Source: Pseudovirgaria hyperparasitica
Lineage: Eukaryota > Ascomycota > Dothideomycetes > Acrospermales > Acrospermaceae
DNA length: 64,000 nt
Direction of reading: 5' to 3'
NCBI RefSeq assembly: GCF_010093815.1
Contig: NW_022985549.1
Span: forward strand, 1,633,446-1,697,445
Below are positions 11,429 to 23,924 of this stretch, piece by piece (within the stretch, counting starts at the first letter, position 1; each line of letters opens with the position of its first letter). Position numbers and translations under genes: made by a program. The notes below the pieces were generated by a model that was given only the letters and a program-made list of their open reading frames with translations, was not told the origin of the DNA and made no database searches.

Positions 11429-12802
11429 ATGTCCCCCAAACAAACCTACAAAATCGCAATCATCGGCGCCGGTCCAGCCGGCTGCACCCTCGCCCGCATC
11501 CTCCTCCACTCCCCCGCCGCCGCCTCCCTCAGCATCACAATCTTCGAAAGCGAGCCCTCCTCCACCGCCCGCTCCCAAGGCGGCACCCTCGACCTCCACC
11601 CCGACACCGGCATCGCAGCCCTCAAACGCGCAGGCCTCTACGACCAATTCCTCGCCCACGCCCGCTTCGACGGCCAAGCCCTCAAACTCACAAACAAGGC
11701 CTTCAAATCCTTCATCAACACCTCCTCCGGCTCCACACCCTCAAACCCCTCCTCACCATCCTCCTCCTCCTCACACGCCCGCCCCGAAATCGACCGCGCC
11801 GTCCTCCGCTCCCTCCTCCTCGCCTCCCTCCCCAAAGACACCATCCACTGGGCCCACCACCTCGAGCGCGTCTCCCCCGGGGGTCCTCCAACCTCCAACA
11901 ACAACAACACTCCCTCATCCCCCACGACCCCCTCCTGGACACTCCACTTCCGCCACCACGCCCCCCAGCACGGCTTCTCCCTCGTCGTCGGCGCCGACGG
12001 CGCCTGGAGCCACTGCCGCGCCGCCCTCACCCCCCAACCGCCCATCTACGCCGGCATCGCAGGCATAACCCGCACCATCTCCCCGGGCACCTGTCCAGCA
12101 CATCTCCGCGCAGCGCTGAACAAGGGCAGCATATTCGCGTTCGGCGACGGGAAAGCGATTACGGCGCAGCAGCTCGGCACGGGGGAGATTAGCGTTTCGA
12201 CGTGGGTTGTGCAGGGGGAGGATGTGCTTGAGGAGTTATATGGCGGGGGACGGATTCAGGACGGGGAGGAAGTGCGGCGGGTGCAGATGGGGGTGTTTGA
12301 GGGGTGGAGCGAGGTGTTGCGCGGGTTTATTGCTGCGGGGGATGGGGAGTGCGTGGGGCGGAAGTTGTATATGTTGCCTGTTGGGCTGCGGTGGGTGCAT
12401 CGGGAGGGCCTGACGCTGGTGGGGGATGCGGCGCATTTGATGACGCCGTTTATTGGCGAGGGGGTGAATTTGGCGATGGGCGATGCGGTGAGGCTTGCGG
12501 ATGGGATTGGGGCTGCTGTTCTGCGGGGTGGTGGTGCGGAGCGTTTGGATGCGGAGGTCGAGGCGTTTGAGCGGGATATGTTTGTGCGGGCGACGAAGTG
12601 CCAGGAGCGGACGTGGGAGGCGCTGAGGTTGGGCTTTTTGGTGCCTGGGGCGCCGGATGTGAATGTTGAGGAGATTGTGGTGAATGCCGTTGGGGATGAG
12701 GTGCCGTGGTGGGGGATGGGTGTGTTTAAGGCTTTGGTGTATACGTATTTTTGGGGTTGGAGGTGGTGGCATGGTGTTAGTGGGAGGGTGGTGGAGGGTT
12801 GA
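11429..12802 (+). CDS. FAD-dependent monooxygenase (TetX/UbiH-like aromatic hydroxylase family)
   Basis: A flavoprotein monooxygenase of the group A class (FAD_binding_3), expected to use NAD(P)H and O2 on an unknown organic substrate. Single exon, 457 aa. The dinucleotide-binding motif IIGAGPAGCTLAR sits at about residue 12. The DG motif appears as VVGADGAWSHCRAAL near residue 186, and the second FAD motif as LVGDAAHLMTPFIGEGVN near residue 330. No signal peptide is seen. The C-terminus has an aromatic-rich segment (YTYFWGWRWW). Low-complexity Ser/Pro and Asn runs near residues 110 and 160 look like loop expansions. The start at 11429 places the Rossmann motif at the usual distance. The first two thirds use C-ending codons and the last third G-ending codons. 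No secondary-metabolite genes lie beside it, so a biosynthetic or detoxifying role cannot be chosen. Confidence 0.9.
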   Translation: MSPKQTYKIAIIGAGPAGCTLARILLHSPAAASLSITIFESEPSSTARSQGGTLDLHPDTGIAALKRAGLYDQFLAHARFDGQALKLTNKAFKSFINTSSGSTPSNPSSPSSSSSHARPEIDRAVLRSLLLASLPKDTIHWAHHLERVSPGGPPTSNNNNTPSSPTTPSWTLHFRHHAPQHGFSLVVGADGAWSHCRAALTPQPPIYAGIAGITRTISPGTCPAHLRAALNKGSIFAFGDGKAITAQQLGTGEISVSTWVVQGEDVLEELYGGGRIQDGEEVRRVQMGVFEGWSEVLRGFIAAGDGECVGRKLYMLPVGLRWVHREGLTLVGDAAHLMTPFIGEGVNLAMGDAVRLADGIGAAVLRGGGAERLDAEVEAFERDMFVRATKCQERTWEALRLGFLVPGAPDVNVEEIVVNAVGDEVPWWGMGVFKALVYTYFWGWRWWHGVSGRVVEG

Positions 12803-14025
12803 GATGAGGAATAGATGTTGATACCTGGGTTTGCTCTGCGTTGTTTGGAATTGTGTATTGCATGCAGTATTTGCAGGTGACGTCGGCTCAGACTGTGAGA
12901 CAGGGGCACGTTTGAAAAGGAACCATTTGATCAATTAATCACCCTTTATATCATATGTAAAAAGCTGGGTTTTCATCGGTCACCGGGATTCGATAGATAC
13001 TTTTCTCCGGTCAGGCGGTCGTATTATAGTTCTCAGCCAGAACTCAATTTTATCTGTTCTAATTTACCCCTGGCATCATACCACTCCAAGAAAGAATTCA
13101 ACACCTCCAGTCCCCTCACAATGCCCGCTAAACTGAAGCAGACAAGAACAAACATCAGCACGCCTGGCATTTCTACATTAATAGAACGTCAACATCTGTC
13201 TAGTATAAACACAATAAGCATCGCACGCCAGCACTTCCATCTACGAGCCCAACTCCTCTTCCAACAAAACACTCAAGTCCATAAAGTTTTACCTCTACAT
13301 GAAAATCTCACTTAACAATCACCATACTCAACCAATATAACAAATCCAACGAGTCATATCCCCTTTACAATCCCTTCCGCCCAAACGACCTACCAATCCA
13401 TCCAAACTTCAAGAGATTAAATTCTACAAACCAGATCATGCATAAAAAGACGAAGAAGAGGAAGGTAGTCCTCAGAATGAAATGTTTCTGTGTATTTTGG
13501 ATCTGTATTTGTATTCATCGTTTCTAGCATTCGTTGTTTGTATAACAAGCAAGTAGTCGTTTTTCAGGGGCGTGGGTGGCGAATGGTTACTTTTTATTTT
13601 CTGATACTGGGGAGAATAGAAAGGGGGGTGTGAAGGCAGGGATGTTGTTCCTCACATACTCAAGTCTGGATGTCAATACCACAAAGTGTGAAGGTAAACT
13701 CGTACTTCCAAGAAGTGCAACAGGTGGACGAGACTCGAGATGACAACCATAACCATAACTACTGAGATCAGATAGATGAAAGGCCCAACACTCAATCCAG
13801 ATACCGAACACAGCACATCATCCAAATCGACACCACCCACACCACGTATATAAGAGATTCGCGACGCTATCACAGGTATACAATACACACTCCTAATAAT
13901 ACACCACACACACACACATATCCACCAACACCACCTATGCCAAACCCAAAAAACGCCCATTTGCATTTCTGCAAGTTCCGACGTCTCCCCCCCCTTCCCC
14001 CAACTATTTTCATCCCAGCCTCTAC
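12803..14025. other. Intergenic region (tail-to-tail between monooxygenase and PDI)
   Basis: No gene recognised. Short frames such as 13121-13315 plus show no family pattern. This is the shared 3' region of two convergent genes. Confidence 0.6.
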
Positions 14026-16291
14026 TTAGTCCGTCTTCCCCCCAGTCCCGCCATTCAACAGACCGCCTTTCTCGCTGAGGTTGAAATACCCTCCCGTCTC
14101 GCCGAAAGTCCTCCCTCTCCTCGCTCGCCTGCTGTATAAAATGCCCAGTACGGTGCTTACGAGCATGGCGACGCCCATGATGATGGGGTGCTTGGTGAAG
14201 AGGCGAATAAAGCGGTAGTAGACGCGCATGATTGGCGAGGAGGTTGATTTCGGGGAGATCTTGGGCGGGTTGGCGGTGACGCTGCGCAGTGTTTCTGAGA
14301 TGGATGTGCGGGAGGCGCGGATGGGGTCGCCGTTGATGGTGACGTCCCAATACTGGCGGTTCTGGTGATGGTTAGGGTTTGTCTATTTGAGTGACATGCG
14401 TCTGAGACACGAGGAGGTGGAGTGAGCTTACATCTTCGTCGTTGATGATGACTTTGGGGCCATCCTTTGCGTCGATACCATACGTGGTGCGGATCCAGCG
14501 ATCCCAGAAAACGCCATCGACCCATGCAAAGCCAACCTCTGTGCGCTTGATCTCGTCCATGTCAATGCGGATGCGTTTGGCATTGGAAAGAGCGCGTTCG
14601 TCGTCGCGATCCTCTGCCTCTTCGATACGCAGTTGCTTAGCATCTCGGAGCTCCTGACGCTCAAGCTGCATCATGTGTGTCTGCTTGTCGATCCACTCAA
14701 TGGCAGCATTCTTGAGTTCGCGCTTCGCACTGATAAATTCGTCATCGTTGTCACGGGTGAGGACAGCGAGCACAACAAGTCTGCCCTCCATGATCTCGAC
14801 GGCGTTCGAGGAGGTAAGCTCGGGAACTATGGGAAGCCAGTTCTGCATCATCCAGGAGAGAACTTTCTTGACGTCGCGGATGTCCTTGGGCGCCAATGGC
14901 GTAAAGTATGTGGGCTTGCTATCGCGAGACACGACGAGCCTGGGCCAAGTTGTGATACCAAATCGTTCGACGAGTTTCTTGTCGTTTGTCTTTACCAGCT
15001 TGGCGTGTCCTACAAGGCTCAGAGTGAGGCGATCGAGAGCTGCCAGATCTTCGCTTGTGGTCGCGTGGTCGTAGAAGTAAAGGAAGATGACCTCCTCTGT
15101 CTCCTCCATCTTGACAAAGTCGTCAAAGTTGACATCAACTACGCCCTCGTTGACTTCAGTCGCCCTGCTAGCATACGAAATCAGGTCCCCGACACCTCTC
15201 AAGCCCTCATACTCTACCCTTTCACCTCCCCTGAAGAAGAGCATGGTCGGATAGCCCTTGACGCCAGCTTCCTTGCACAGACGCTTCTCCTGTTCACAAT
15301 TAACCTCTCCGACATTCAGTCTGCCCTGCATCTCCTTTGCCATCTGCTTCCAGTTTGGCGCCAAAGCTTTGCAATGGCCGCACCATGGTGCGTAGAATTT
15401 GATGAACCAAGCATCGGTCGTTGCTGTGACTTTCTTCTGGAAGGCCTCTGCATCCAGGGGCACGGAGTCGCCCTGGAGGTTGGCTTTGCTGTTATCCTTC
15501 GAAGCGGGCCTATTCTGTATCGGAGCCTGATTCTGCAATGCAGCTTCAGGCTTTGCAGTCACCGGAGTCGCTACAGCACGGTGCGCCGAGGCCATGGCAG
15601 AGCCTGCCGCAGGATTCTTGTCCTTCTCCTCCGATACCTCCGGCTTCGTAGCCGCATCGTCCGTTTGCGTAGCGCCAACTTTAGGAAGCTTCACTCCCTC
15701 CTTCGGTCGCGAGCCCGGTCTTATCGTCTCTAGGCAGTCCTCCACGAAGCCGCTAAATACGTTGATGTCCATGCCTCCGACATGCTTGCTCGTCTCCTCG
15801 CCGTTCTTGAAGAGCTTAAAAGTCGGGAATCGCAGGCCGTCATACTTCTGGCAAGCATCCCCAAAGGATATACAGTCTATCTTCGCGAACTTGAAATCGT
15901 AGTATCTCGAGAAGGTGTTCAGACTGTCATCGGAGACCTGTTTATTCCCAGGAACGGGGTTTGAGGTGTAGTAGTACTCGTATGCGGTCTGGTAGATGGG
16001 GGCCATCGCTTGGCAGTGGCCACAGTATGGCGAGTAGAACTCGATAAGCCTACATGATTAGTACTGAAAGACGGAACAAAGAATGTTGCGGCTCACTCAC
16101 CAGTTTCCTGTGCTTATAGCCTCACTGATGCTGTCGCCTGTGAGGTGTACGATCGGCGGTACTTCTATGCCATTGAATTTGGTAGGTTGTGGAGGGCCTT
16201 CCTGCTGCTCTGCGTCTGCTGCGGCGACAAATGCGAAGAGGAAAGCGATGCATGCCAGCAAGGCAAGCCGTATGTTCCTTTGTGAATTCAT
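14026..16291 (-). CDS. Membrane-anchored protein disulfide isomerase (EPS1/TMX-like), two thioredoxin domains
   Basis: Thiol-disulfide oxidoreductase of the endoplasmic reticulum. Three exons: 16291-16101, 16049-14432 and 14361-14026 (714 aa). The N-terminus is a clear signal peptide (ALLACIAFLFAFVAAADA). The first thioredoxin domain has FYSPYCGHC near residue 73, whose codons follow the first intron; the second has FYAPWCGHCKALAP near residue 283. A redox-inactive thioredoxin-like region follows (EVIFLYFYDH, FGITTWPRLV). The third exon supplies a transmembrane segment (PIIMGVAMLVSTVLGILY, about residues 664-681) and a basic cytosolic tail (SRRARRGR). The architecture fits yeast EPS1 and the fungal TMX-like group, which act in membrane-protein quality control. 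It stands alone; a 900-bp region separates it from the divergent NDUFA5 gene. Confidence 0.93.
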
Positions 16292-17207
16292 GGTGTGTGG
16301 AACGTATCAGGACATGCGATCGATTTGGCGCGCTGTATGCGTGGAAGGGTATGTTCGTGAACTTCGTAGACTTCGTGATGGGAAAGGACAGGTTGCACGA
16401 TTTGAAAGGTTGGCGGAGTAGGTTCCAGTGCGCATTTGTTGGTATGCGAGTCTGGAAAGAAAGAAGAGTGGGAGGATACCTGACTGGGGACCTTGGGCTA
16501 CTGCTGTTGTATGAGCAGTCTAAAACCCATCGTCGCTCAAGTCTCGAGTCAAACAAGTGTTGGCTTTGACATGTACGCCGCACCCCTGCCTCTCGCTCCC
16601 TATCATGAGTTACTGGATCGGGTCCTTTGTCAAATAACCTTATTCTTAGCACTAACGGGAACAGGAACACACTGAACCACGCCTCAATGGAAGGGAACAA
16701 ACACCCAATCGACTTCGCTAGATATGCTAGGCGTAGTATATAATCTGAAGTCTTCGTATTCGAGTCTGGTCTCATGGCTATGCTATCATGGATACCATAG
16801 GCGATTTCAAGCTGGATCGTCTCAAAAGTTTCTGGACAGGTGGGCAAAGAAAGAAAAGATCATCTATTATCGGGCTCAGATGTTCAGACTCTACTCAATT
16901 ACTCTCAACAGTCCAGTCTTCCTAGCGCTTTACAAGCAGTATTTCAGTATTCCTTGACTGTCCTCTACACGCAATACCAGAAAGCGAATATAAAACCCAC
17001 TCCCTATCCAAGCACAAAAGCAGCACAAGGTCCAAGCTCGACCCTCAAATCCGCATCTCCAACAACACCACCACCACCACCACAACCCATCCCCCGAACC
17101 ACACACTCACCACCCATCGCCAATTACCCTCAAACACAATCCATAGGCCCATACCAACTCCTTCTCATACTTTCGGCCAGCCATTTCCTCCCCCACCTCC
17201 CCCAAAG
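16292..17207. promoter_or_regulatory. Divergent promoter region between PDI and NDUFA5 genes
   Basis: About 0.9 kb between two divergent starts with no supported gene. The 200 bp before 17208 is C-rich (CACCACCACC runs), as is common for fungal leaders. Confidence 0.45.
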
Positions 17208-18226
17208 ATGCGCCCCGCAACCCGCCTCCTCGCCACCCTCAAAGGCGCAAAACCAACATACCACACGCCCAACGCCCCAACCGGCCTCGCCGGCCTCCTC
17301 ACACACCCGCACCCGCGGCCCGCGCTCATCTACACATACAAGCAGACGCTCCAGGCCCTGGGCCAGATGCCGGAGTCGTCGGTGTACAGACAGTCGGTCG
17401 AGGCGATTACCAAGGCGCGGCTGCGGACGGTCGAGGCGGTTGCGCCGCTGGAGGGCGCGGAGAGGCGCGAGGTTGTGCTGGCGAGGGTGCGGGAGCGGAG
17501 GCCGGGGTTGGGGGATGAGGAGTGAGTTTTTTTTTTTCGTTCTTTTTTGTGCTTTTGCGTGGACGAAAGAATTTGATGGACTGATGTTGGGTGTTAGGAT
17601 TGCGGCGATCAAGAAGCAGGCGGCGGATGGGGAGTTGACGAGTGAGCAGTGAGTTGGGCGTCCTTTTATTCTCGCAGTGGTGTGGAGCCGTGTGAGAATG
17701 GAACACACGGGGGATATCACTGGGTACAGGAGGCATTGCTGACTGGCAATTGTGCACAGGGTCTCTGAGATCATGAGCAAGATCGAGAGTACTGGGGAGC
17801 TCACTACCAGAGAAGAGAAGGTTACAGAGGGACTGTTGACGGCAGAGCAGTAAGTGGAACCTACTGATACCTCTGGATCGAGCGCGTATCGCTGTATCTT
17901 GGTTGCATGAAAGCCAGCAGGTAAACGCATAGCTAACCACAACGGTACAAACACAGGATCTCAGACATCGAAACACAAATCGGCGCCGGTCTAATTGAAG
18001 AAGTCATCCAAGTCGCAGAGGGCGAGCTCGAGCTGGTCAAGAACATGATCACAGCCAAGCCGTTAGTCGTCTCCCATCCCTTCATTCTCGCATACAGATT
18101 GCCACATTCTGCATACATCGCAGCTAACAATAGTCATACAGATGGGAGGAACTCGTCGAGAAGGCACCCGAGGGACAATGGAGCTATTTCGAGCGTGGCA
18201 CAGGCACGGAGAAGCCACCAGCGTAG
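17208..18226 (+). CDS. NDUFA5: Complex I 29.9 kDa subunit, NDUFA5 (B13) homologue
   Basis: Accessory subunit of mitochondrial NADH:ubiquinone oxidoreductase, in the peripheral arm. Five exons: 17208-17521, 17598-17648, 17760-17849, 17957-18061, 18142-18226 (214 aa). The N-terminus MRPATRLLATLK is basic and presequence-like. The ETC_C1_NDUFA5 signature includes TGLAGLLTHPHPRPALIY, MPESSVYRQSVEAITKAR and the C-terminal GLIEEVIQVAEGELELV..KPWEELVEKAPEGQW. All four introns interrupt codons after the second base. Internal exons 2 and 3 (51 and 90 nt, both multiples of three) each end in an LT(S/A)EQ motif, so they look like repeat modules and could be skipped without a frame change. Exon 1 shows the C-ending to G-ending codon change near 17350. 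Confidence 0.92.
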
Positions 18227-21200
18227 TAGTACAACATGTGGCAACAATGTGGCGCAGTCGAAGACGAGGCATGTAGAAGTGTATGTGTGTATATATATAA
18301 TACCAGCAAAAAAATGAATGCAACTGCCGTCATTTCATCGATGTCCACGAAATCGGGCCGTGGTAGCGTCTATTCGGTGGGGATCGTGTCTTTCAGCATT
18401 CTTTGTCAGATTTCACGCCCAAGGTTGGCTATGGAACGTGCCCGTGTGTGTGCTGTGGAATGGAAAGTCCTGGCGGGGTAAGTTGATGGGAAAAAAAGGG
18501 CTGAAGAAGGAGCTCCAGAGTTTTCTTCTGAGGCTGCTTTTCTCCAGTTTCAAGTCAGCCGGAGAAGTCAGGGTCTTTGCAGGTGGGGTGTTGGATTGGT
18601 GTTTTAAGATGGGGTATGTGTGACGAGAGTGACCTCATTTCGAGATTCGAGGTTCGAGGGTCCCCCTGCATGCATGTATAAAATTCAGAGCAGGCCACCA
18701 TTTTGATGAGAGAGATTTCAGGCGACTATGTGCGCTCAGATTAATGACAGGGCAAGTCTGTGAGGGCATACTCGAGTTGGCGAAAAGGTTTTACTCCTCG
18801 CGAAGTGTGCGAGGCGACGCGTTGCAATCGTAAGTAGAGATCATAACCTAGCTGCGCCGATAACGGCAAGCGACAATGCAACATCACCACCACGTCTCTA
18901 AATAGTATCTGTGACTTACACTATCTCAAAGTTTGACCAGAGTCTAGACAATGAAACGTGTTTCGGCCGGATAGGCGTTGCAACGTAGAAAGATGAGCTG
19001 ACTTTAGGAAAGCAAAACTTTTTCAAGCGTTCCGCATGACTCTTTTTTCAATATTTTTTTTCTCTCTCTTCATCTTCGCCTTCATCTGCTTTCGTGTCCA
19101 TCGGAGACGCAAGGGACTAATAGATAGCGAGCGACGACGACGACGCGTGGCGGCATTTCCGCCAGGGAAAAAAAGGGCTGACGCAAGGCGGACAACGATC
19201 CCAGCAAGCTCATGCCCCAAGAACCCTGCGTGGGTACGGATCAAACTTCCTGTTTGATGAGGCAGAGCAGGGGACGTGGGATAGAGACATCGGTAGGGGT
19301 GTTTTGTGGGCAAGGCTTGCAGGACAATGTGTGACCGATGCTCGGCGGTTGGATGGGCGAGTGATGGAGCGGCGGGATGACTTGCAGCAGGCTGTAGGCG
19401 AGCGAGGCGAGAGAGGCGAGGCGAGCAGCTGGGAATGCGGAAGACAGTCCAGGGCAAGGCGATGGGCGATGGCGCTGGCCAGATGTCACTGCATTCCCAT
19501 GCTTGCAAGAGACAGCTGTTGTTTGACTACTGCGGACACTGACGCACGCCGCCAACGCCAACGCCGCCGTAGACGAGCAAGTAAAAGTGTGAGGAATTGA
19601 GTAAAGTGACAGTGTGGTTGAGAGTGGTTAATTAGTGTGGATGGTGCAGAGTGCAGAGTGCAGAAAACAGAAAGGATGCCGGTGGGGCCGAGATGGATCT
19701 GATGGGTGGGTGGATGCTGTATCCGACATGGGTCAAAATTACAGCCACGTACGTAATCGAGCCGGAGGATCGGTATTACCTACTTGGGCTGGCTGCATCT
19801 CTGTATTGTTTGAGGTGCTGCTGGGGAGTGTGTTTGCCTAATGAGGTGTAGCCGGTGCCTGCCAGCTGCCAAGTTCGCAGCGACATTAATACCGCTGACT
19901 GAGTGCTGAGTAGCTAGCAGGTATGGTAAGTAAGGTATTGACTGCGGACGGCCGAAGCCGCCGCAGCAGCAGCAGCAACAACGTTTGTAAAGTGGGCAAA
20001 AGAGGGTTGGGCGGCTGGTGGCATCCGGCACCCACATCGTTCCCGCGCACGTCGACAAAACTTGCATCGGCACGAGACCCACGTCAGATGGATGGAATGG
20101 AATGGAATTGGAATGGAGAGAGATAGGATAGAGGAGGACGCGACGGTAGCAGTCCAATCCATATTATTAACTAATTAATGACAGCAACTCTATTACCGTG
20201 CCCGTTTACCTGGTTACCTGCTGGTTACCTGGTAGTTTTTAGCATTTAGCACAAAAGTCAGGGTCCGGAAGGCATGGATTATGTGCGTGTTTCCCAGCAT
20301 GCTGGCTGTGTATTTGAGCATGATCGGCCCGGGACCACTACCTCTCACCCACGCAAGACCAGACTTACGGTATGACTGCGCAGTCAGAGAAAGAGACAGA
20401 GACAGAGGCAGAGAGAGACAGAAAGCCCTGAGACAGACAGACAGACAGACAGACAGTAGCAGTCGTCACTCGTCCATACAGCTGTTGCAGTATTAGTGTT
20501 TCGGTGCAGCGTGTAGCAAGTCCCAACACCATCACCAGCTATCGCCGTATCGGTTCCAGGGTACTGTGCTCACTTGCTCGGACGCTCTGCTGGCCTGTGT
20601 CGATTATAATATCTCTTGTCTCTGGCTCTGGCTCTGGAATGTGTCAGTGCCAGTGTGTCTATCCATGTCGTCTGTGCCTATGCGTCCGTGTGTATGTGTG
20701 TGTCTCTAGCCATCTCTGTGACGGTCTCTGTCGCTGCTTCAACACTTTGCACCGTTGCACCGGTTCAGTCCCAGTCCAAGTCTCTCAACGGAGGAATCTT
20801 CCTATTCGATAATTAGCTCCCTGCCCGACCACGCCAAAATCTTGAAGCTGTGGCCACATTCATCGCCGTAGGTAGCCTTTTGGCTTTGGCAATAACTAGT
20901 ATCTATTGTATTAATCAACTGTCAACGAACCATGAATTACACACTGTCATTAATATCCCGTTTGTTGATGCTGCGTGGGGTGCATCCTAAGCTCCTATGC
21001 ATGCTACTGTCTATATCTATTGCTTTCCAGCTGGACGGATACCGATCCATGTCCCCTTCCTTGTACCAGACAAAAAGCTCTGACGATAGACACGACACAT
21101 ATTAGGAGATGGACGGTCGATGCACGTCTTGTCCATTCTTCCCTGGCACTGGCATGCATCCATCGCCGGATTCCGAGAGGCATGACAGCGATTGGGAATT

Positions 21201-23924
21201 TTGCACAGTGCCAGTGATCAGTCTGAGGCCCGGTCGGAAGTTCGGCGCGTGCTGCAATTGAGCGTTCGATGGCTTGGGTTAGGCATGGCGCGTGGTGGCT
21301 TGAGATTTCATTGTGGCCGCCACTTGAGTCTGGGCTTCTGCGCTCTGGGCTCTGGGCTCTGCAAACAATCATCATCATGCTGAAAGCTCATGCTCATCAT
21401 GCTCATGCTCATGCTCATGCTGATCCTGCAAACAAGCAGCACAACTTCTTTCGTCGCCCTCAGCGTGCCGTCTTACCGTCTTACCGTCTTACTGTTCAAA
21501 GCCGTCTAATTACCGTCCATCGTCTATTCTACCGACTACGTGCGCAACGCCGCCTCCCTCGTCTCGAGGGGTTGACGTTGTCGTCGTAGGATGATGGATG
21601 CTCAGATGCTGGAAACCCTTTCACGCCCGCTTGGCAAGCAACATTGCGTAATTGGTCCGGGTTTGTGACAATACTACTTAGCCTCAAACAGAGAGGTGCA
21701 TGCCAATCTCTTGTGGCCGTGTGCAAGCACGAATCGCCCGTTTGAGTAATTGGCAGAATTGTGAAGATGAACAAGAGGCCGCATCAAGAGAGTCAAACAG
21801 GACCATGGGACGCGGCGAGCATGCCGACTCACGCACGCTGCCGCTGCCCACAGACGAAGTGGTTTTTTGTCCGATTCGCTAGCCGTCGCCTGCATTAGTC
21901 TCGACCAGTGACGGCGGCACTAGCTGAAGCGGAGGATGAAGAAGGTTGAGAGCCTTGAGGCTGGTGACGACGATGATTTGATCATGCTGGTAATGATGAT
22001 GATGGTCATGATGGTCGTAGTGGTGATACCGCTACTGCTGCTACTACTGCTGCTGCTGCTGCTGCTGGTCTTCGCTCTGGTAGACAGTCAGAAGAAGTGG
22101 TCATTAATAGGTAAAATGGAAGGCCAACCTACGTGACACTACTGCCTGTCGTGATTCCTACCTTATAATTCATACTATACACTTCGGGCCATATTCACTC
22201 TCTCATCGATACACCGTGGATTAAAAACCTCCTCTATTCTTTGTGTAGGAGATAATGGATTATAGTATGGTATTAGTGATTAGTACATGGTAGTGTTCCT
22301 CCGAAGTTTCTGCCGGCACGTGATGGGAATGTACAGTTAGCTCACATCTGCATGTTCCGCCTGCACGCCGCCATCAGCCATCGCGATTCTTCATTCGCTT
22401 TTCGCCCTTTTGCCCTTTTCGCATTTGCCATTATTTGTCGTCGCCTCGAGTCCCCCTTCAATAATTCATCTCCCGGCTAATTCATCTTGCACTGAATCGC
22501 CACGACCAGCATCATCTTCCCCCTTTTGTTCCTTTTTTTTTCACACTAATCATCTCTGACCCTGGCCCCGGTACCTGGTTTATACCGTAACGTTCGAGCC
22601 ACGGCACGCGAAAAGTGTTTGTATGTGTGTGTGCGTGAGAGAGGAAGACAGAGAGAGACGACATTGACACCGACCCACCTCTGATCTTTGCTACCGCCGA
22701 CCCACACATCATCGCTTCTAGCCGCTCTTTTGCGAAATTCAAGCCTCTCTATACATCATATCATTTGCCTGCTTCCCTCTGCGTCAGAAAGTACCCGCTC
22801 GACAAGCATATTGATGTCTTCTTTTCTTCGAAGCGTCTAAAGCACAGCAGCGAGTCATTAGCCATACCGACAACGCCTTATCTCCCAGGGTTCATCGAGT
22901 CTTGCTGCGGTTACGCGCCAAAGTCGGCCAACTACGAGACGACGACGTTCGGCCGCCCAGCCCAGCACACCACACCAGCAGAAAGCAGCTATCCAGTAAC
23001 CAGCACCACTCCCACTGCTACCATCACTACCACCACCACCACCACAAGCACCACAAGCACAAGCTCCGCGGCACTTCCTTGGGACCCGCTCGGCATATCC
23101 ATCGCTGGCCTGTCTCTGCCTCGTCACTTGAGGGTCATCCACCTGCCCTTCTCTCAACAGGGATTTCGATTTCGAACTCGATTTCAAAACTTCTCTTGTC
23201 GTCCTTCGCCCCTGCCCTTTCTCTCTACTATCCCTCCCAAAGAGTTCTGCCGCTGTTTCCCCTTACCCTTGTCATCCCGAGCTTCCTCCACCCAACAGTG
23301 CATCTTTCGCGCCTCAAGCTTTCTCTCTTCTCTTCTCTTCCTCCCTCCCTCCCTCCCTCCCTCGCTCCCTCGCGTCATCGTTACTATACAAAGGCATCTT
23401 CACATACCTTTCCTCCTTCGCCTCGCGCTATCCCATTACCTGCGCCGGCTTCCTCACTTCATCAATCACCCATTTGCGGCTTCGACATATTTCAATCCAC
23501 CAGGTTCCCACCCAGGAACGCTGTCGACCCACTAATTTCCACAGCGGGAGAGGCTTGAGGCTCCTTTGTGCAAGTGGATCCAGATCGCCCGTTCGGCTGT
23601 CGAGAGCACGCGGCCTGTCTGTCTTTGCCAAACATACTTTGACTGAAGCACCACCACTTCTGCTCCTCACACCTCGTGTCAATCTTTCTCCACCACGCCC
23701 CTCACCTTACTTTTGATCGTTCCCGCCGCCATCCTCAAATCCTCCCGGTCTCCACCATTCCTCTATCGCGAATACAGCCTGTGCTATACACATTTGGGAG
23801 AACTTTGCCCTGCCGCTTCCTACCCATCCGCCGACACGAATTCTTCTAGAAGAGCGTAGCAAGAGCAATAAACAGAAACGTCAAGGCCGACTTCACTGTT
23901 GCTTATATCTTTGACGCGTTAATC
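18227..23924. other. 5.7 kb gene-poor region rich in short repeats, upstream of the second C2H2 gene
   Basis: Frames of 60-160 codons occur but none shows a family signature, and they are rich in simple sequence. Visible short arrays: (CAGA)n near 20430-20457, GGTTACCTG repeats near 20208-20235, GCTCATGCTCAT repeats near 21387-21420, TCTTACCG repeats near 21468-21490, and (CTG)n near 22036-22068. From about 22740 the sequence becomes C/T-rich and probably holds the promoter and 5' leader of the gene at 23925; an ATG-to-TAA upstream frame of eight codons lies at 22814-22840. A non-coding RNA cannot be excluded. Confidence 0.55.

Noticed and set aside
12236-12934. 232-codon open frame on the minus strand opposite the FAD monooxygenase
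   Set aside because: Composition is low-complexity His/Pro/Arg/Gln, no family signature; it is a shadow of the G-ending codon stretch of the real gene.
14633-15733. 366-codon plus-strand frame opposite the disulfide isomerase
   Set aside because: The minus strand has two perfect thioredoxin active sites and correct splice sites; the plus frame has no recognisable domain.
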